From an uncultured Clostridia bacterium (lineage in GTDB: Bacteria; Bacillota; Clostridia; Oscillospirales; JAAYOS01), in NCBI GenBank assembly GCA_947585215.1, contig CANPWY010000004.1, positions 1 through 40,778 on the forward strand: a stretch of DNA of 40,778 bases. Direction: 5' to 3'. The translations under genes were made by a program, and so were the position numbers. Under the pieces are notes generated by a model. The model was given only the letters and a program-made list of their open reading frames with translations. It did no database searches and had not been told where the DNA came from. Positions 37,302 to 40,778 of the stretch are shown here, one piece after another. Within the stretch, counting starts at the first letter, position 1. Each line of letters opens with the position of its first letter.

Positions 37302-37949
37302 TTATTCCGTCGCCGCAAGTGACGCCGCGTGGTCACAGTAATCTCTCATACAGCACGCGGCGCAGTTCGGGCGGCGCGCGACGCAGACCGCGCGCCCGTG
37401 GAGCACGAGGCGGTGGCAGAACGCGCCCGCCTCGTCCGGCGGCAACAGCTCGCGGAGCTGTACCTCGACCTTCGCCGGATCCTTCCCCTCGGTGAGGCCG
37501 AGAAGGTTCGTGATGCGGATGCAGTGCGTATCGCAGACATAGCTCGGCTTGCCGAAGATGTCCCCGAGGACGAGGTTTGCGGTCTTACGGCCGACGCCCG
37601 GTATCTTCAAAAGCTCCTCCATGCTGTCCGGGACCTTCCCGCCGTAGTCGTCAAGCAGGACGCGCGCCGCGGCCTTGAGGTCGCGGGCCTTCATGCGGAA
37701 GAAGCCGGTGGGGCGGAGGTCGTTTTCAAGCTCGGGAATGTCCGCCTCGGCAAACGCCTCGAGCGACGGATACTTCTTGTAGAGAGTTTTTGTCACGATG
37801 TTCACGCGAGCGTCGGTGCACTGCGCCGCGAGGCGCGTGGAGAACAACAGCTCGTAGTCCTTCTCGTAGTCTATCGTGCATATCGCGTCGGGATACTCGA
37901 GCTTCAGCGCGTCTATACAGCGAAGCGCCCGTTCCTTTTTTTCAAGCAT
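37302..37949 (-). CDS. nth: Endonuclease III
   Basis: LLKIPGVGRKTANLVLGDIFG HhH, DTHCIRITNLLGL, C-terminal Fe-S Cys pattern CVARRPNCAACCMRDYC; start at ATG 37949 (ORF track starts far upstream). Confidence 0.95.
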   Translation of the reverse strand: MLEKKERALRCIDALKLEYPDAICTIDYEKDYELLFSTRLAAQCTDARVNIVTKTLYKKYPSLEAFAEADIPELENDLRPTGFFRMKARDLKAAARVLLDDYGGKVPDSMEELLKIPGVGRKTANLVLGDIFGKPSYVCDTHCIRITNLLGLTEGKDPAKVEVQLRELLPPDEAGAFCHRLVLHGRAVCVARRPNCAACCMRDYCDHAASLAATE

Positions 37950-38093
37950 ACGAAAGCCCCCTTTTTCGACGATTTTAGCACAAAACGCCCGCGTTTGCAA
38001 GTGCCGCGCGGCGAGCAGTATATGCGCCGTCCCCGGCGGGAGGGGAACGGCCGCCCGCATTCCCGCGACCCGTTTTGAAAGGAAGTGACCGAC

Positions 38094-39344
38094 ATGGCTT
38101 CGATGATGGAAAATGTGCTCGGATTGGTTTCGGAGGCCGACCCGGAGGTCGGCGCGGCTATATCGAAGGAGCTGATGCGCCAGCGCCGTAACATCGAGCT
38201 CATAGCCTCGGAGAATATCGTGAGCGAGGCGGTGATGATGGCCGCGGCAAACGTCATGACGAACAAGTACGCCGAGGGCCTGCCGAAGAAGCGCTACTAC
38301 GGCGGATGCGAGTATATCGACGAGCTCGAGAGCCTCGCGCGGAAGCGCGCGTGCAGGCTCTTCGGCGCGGAGCACGCGAACGTCCAGCCCCACTCCGGCG
38401 CGCAGGCGAACACTGCCGTCTACTACGCCTTCTGCGAGCCGGGGGACACCGTCCTCGGCATGAGCCTCGCGCATGGGGGACACCTGTCCCACGGAAGTCC
38501 CGCGAACATCTCGGGGAAGTACTTCAACGTCGTCCCCTACGGCATCGACCCGGAGACGCACAGGATAAACTACGACGAGGTGCGCCGCCTCGCCCTCGAG
38601 CACCGTCCAAAAATGATAATCGCCGGCGCGAGCGCCTACCCGAGAACGATAGACTTCGAGCGCTTCGCGGAGATAGCTCACGAGGCCGGCGCGATACTCA
38701 TGGTGGATATGGCGCACATCGCGGGTCTCGTCGCGGCGGGGGAGCACCCGAACCCCGTGCCGTATGCGGACGTCGTCACGACCACGACGCATAAGACTTT
38801 GCGCGGCCCGCGCGGAGGACTCATTCTCTGCAAGAAGGAACACGCCAAGGCGATAGACAAGGCGGTGTTCCCAGGAACGCAGGGAGGTCCGCTCGAGCAT
38901 ATAATCGCCGCAAAGGCGGTCTGCTTCGGCGAGGCGATGAAGCCCGAGTTCAAGGAGTACCAGCGCGCCGTCGTGCGGAATGCCGCGGCGCTCGCGGAGG
39001 CTCTCCTCGCGCGCGGGTTCGACCTTGTCACCGGCGGCACCGACAACCACCTCATGCTCGTCGACCTCAGACGCTTCGGCGTCACCGGCAAGGAGATGGA
39101 GCGCCGCCTTGACGAGATGCACATCACGGTAAACAAGAACGCTATCCCGGACGACCCGGAGAGCCCGTTCGTGACAAGCGGCATACGTGTCGGAACGCCC
39201 GCCGTCACGACGCGCGGCTTTGACGAGGCGGACATGGAGAAAATTGCGGAGCTCATGCGCCTCGCCGCGACGGACTATCCCGACTGCGCGGACACGGTCC
39301 GCGCCGAGGTGGCGGAGCTCTGCGGAAAGCACCCGATCTACTGA
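38094..39344 (+). CDS. glyA: Serine hydroxymethyltransferase
   Basis: [55 protein letters not shown]-lysine motif. Confidence 0.97.
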   Translation: MASMMENVLGLVSEADPEVGAAISKELMRQRRNIELIASENIVSEAVMMAAANVMTNKYAEGLPKKRYYGGCEYIDELESLARKRACRLFGAEHANVQPHSGAQANTAVYYAFCEPGDTVLGMSLAHGGHLSHGSPANISGKYFNVVPYGIDPETHRINYDEVRRLALEHRPKMIIAGASAYPRTIDFERFAEIAHEAGAILMVDMAHIAGLVAAGEHPNPVPYADVVTTTTHKTLRGPRGGLILCKKEHAKAIDKAVFPGTQGGPLEHIIAAKAVCFGEAMKPEFKEYQRAVVRNAAALAEALLARGFDLVTGGTDNHLMLVDLRRFGVTGKEMERRLDEMHITVNKNAIPDDPESPFVTSGIRVGTPAVTTRGFDEADMEKIAELMRLAATDYPDCADTVRAEVAELCGKHPIY

Positions 39345-39380
39345 TTTTCGGGAGACCACGAGAAAGAGAAGTGATGAAGG

Positions 39381-40646
39381 ATGTATCAGCCGCTTGCGGA
39401 CAGGATCCGTCCGACGACGCTTGACGAGGTGTTCGGCCAGAAGCACATCCTCGGAGAGAACGGCCTGCTCCGGAGGATAGTGAAGAGCGGAAAAATACCG
39501 AATATGATCTTCTACGGCCCCTCCGGCTCGGGCAAGACGACCGTCGCGAACATCATCGCGCGGGAGACCGACCGCGAGCTGCGCCGCCTGAACGCCACGA
39601 GCGCGTCGCTCCAGGACATAAAGGACCTCATAGCCGACCTCGACACATTCCTCACGCCGAACGGCATCCTGCTCTATCTCGACGAGATACAGTATTTCAA
39701 CAAGCGCCAGCAGCAGTCGCTGCTTGAGTTCATCGAGAACGGCAAGATAACGCTCATCGCGTCCACCACCGAGAACCCGTACTTCTACATCTACAACGCC
39801 GTACTCAGCCGTTCGACCGTGTTCGAGTTCAAGGAGCTTACGTTTGAAGATATGCTCGAGGCCGTTCGACGGGCGGAAAAGCTCGCGCGGGAGACCTTCG
39901 GCGAGGCGGAGATAGAGGACGGCGTCCTCGAGCACGTAGCGTCCTCGTCCAGCGGGGACGTCCGCAAGGCGGTAAATTCCATCGAGCTGCTGTTCACCGC
40001 CGCAGTAAAGACGGAGGACGGGATGCTCCACATCTCGCTCGAGGACGCGGAGCTCGTCTCGCAGAAGAGCGCCATGCACCACGACCGGGACGGCGACGGA
40101 CACTACGACGCGGTCTCGGCGCTGATGAAGTCGCTCCGCGGCTCCGACCCGGACGCGGCGCTCCACTACCTCGCGCGGCTCCTCGCCGCGGGCGACCTCG
40201 CGGGCGCGTGCCGGAGGATACTCTGCTCCGCGTCGGAGGACATCGGGCTCGCGTATCCGCAGGCGGTATCGATAGTGAAAAGCTGCGTTGACAGCGCCCT
40301 GCAGCTCGGTTTGCCGGAGGCACAGCTCCCGCTCGCGGAGGCGGTGATACTCCTCGCTACCGCGCCTAAGTCGAACTCGGTGGTGGAGGCGATAAACGCC
40401 GCCATGGCGGACGTCCGCGCGGGGAAGGTGGGACCCGTCCCGCGCGAGCTTCAGAACGTCCACGCGGACGGCACCGGCTTCGAGCGCGAGCAGGGCTACA
40501 AGTACCCGCACGACTTCCCAAATCACTGGGTAAAGCAGCAATATCTGCCCGACAACCTCGCGGGGACGGTCTACTACCGCTTCGGAGACAACAAGAACGA
40601 GCAGGCCTACGCCGCGTACTGGGAGAAGATAAAAAACAGTTTATAA
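39381..40646 (+). CDS. rarA: Replication-associated recombination protein A (RarA/MgsA AAA ATPase)
   Basis: LADRIRPTTLDEVFGQKHIL, YGPSGSGKTTVANIIA, YLDEIQYFNKRQQQSLLEFIE, GYKYPHDFPNHWVKQQYLPD. Confidence 0.95.
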   Translation: MYQPLADRIRPTTLDEVFGQKHILGENGLLRRIVKSGKIPNMIFYGPSGSGKTTVANIIARETDRELRRLNATSASLQDIKDLIADLDTFLTPNGILLYLDEIQYFNKRQQQSLLEFIENGKITLIASTTENPYFYIYNAVLSRSTVFEFKELTFEDMLEAVRRAEKLARETFGEAEIEDGVLEHVASSSSGDVRKAVNSIELLFTAAVKTEDGMLHISLEDAELVSQKSAMHHDRDGDGHYDAVSALMKSLRGSDPDAALHYLARLLAAGDLAGACRRILCSASEDIGLAYPQAVSIVKSCVDSALQLGLPEAQLPLAEAVILLATAPKSNSVVEAINAAMADVRAGKVGPVPRELQNVHADGTGFEREQGYKYPHDFPNHWVKQQYLPDNLAGTVYYRFGDNKNEQAYAAYWEKIKNSL

Positions 40647-40674
40647 AGAAACGGTTAAAATGTTTATGCAGAGC

Positions 40675-40704
40675 TTGACTAATCATACCGCATTCGTGTA
40701 AAAT
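40675..40704 (+). promoter_or_regulatory. Promoter upstream of pyrH
   Basis: TTGACT (40675-40680), 18 nt, TAAAAT (40699-40704). Confidence 0.6.
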
Positions 40705-40736
40705 AGACAGGTATAAAAGGGAAGGAGTGGTTCCGG

Positions 40737-40778
40737 ATGGAATTGAAATACAAGCGCGTGCTCCTCAAGGTCTCCGGC
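40737..40778 (+). CDS. pyrH: UMP kinase, N-terminal fragment (truncated by window end)
   Basis: MELKYKRVLLKVSG matches the typical PyrH start; preceded by ggaagg RBS. Confidence 0.75.
   Translation, partial: MELKYKRVLLKVSG

Noticed and set aside
37950-40541. Upstream extension of the 1079-aa minus-strand ORF containing nth
   Set aside because: Endonuclease III starts at 37949 (MLEKKERALRC); the extension is antisense to glyA and rarA and is low-complexity shadow sequence.

Overview
A 40.8 kb chromosomal window from a GC-rich, probably spore-forming Firmicute. CotJ spore-coat genes, an ECF transporter and ABC-F suggest an Oscillospiraceae/Clostridia-type genome, but taxonomy is inference. 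Most of the window is conserved housekeeping genes: metK (5' truncated), an RlmI-like methyltransferase, ecfA1-ecfA2-ecfT-truA, DUF5711-like, CvpA-like, pgsA, a ClpE-like AAA+ ATPase, S9 peptidase, cotJC plus a cotJA-cotJB-like fusion, a stalk/SLH-like surface protein, CwlD-like amidase, radA, a six-gene MFP/ABC exporter locus, two FAD oxidoreductases, LacI plus Gfo/Idh, ABC-F, a PLP aminotransferase, purB, nth, glyA, rarA and the start of pyrH. I saw no CRISPR array, rRNA, tRNA, recognisable transposase or phage gene. The most unusual signal is noncoding. Two ~124-nt four-hairpin modules lie on opposite strands between the convergent ABC-F and aminotransferase genes. Each is in sense orientation downstream of its gene. 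One hairpin is sequence-invariant and the other three keep pairing despite changed sequence. A second, different hairpin array follows purB in another convergent gap. Other points of interest are the CotJA-CotJB-like fusion, an ABC ATPase with an AbrB-like C-terminal tail, three consecutive HlyD-like lipoproteins, and AUA-dominated Ile codon usage that reverses in the surface-protein gene. No tools were run; all family calls are from motif recognition.
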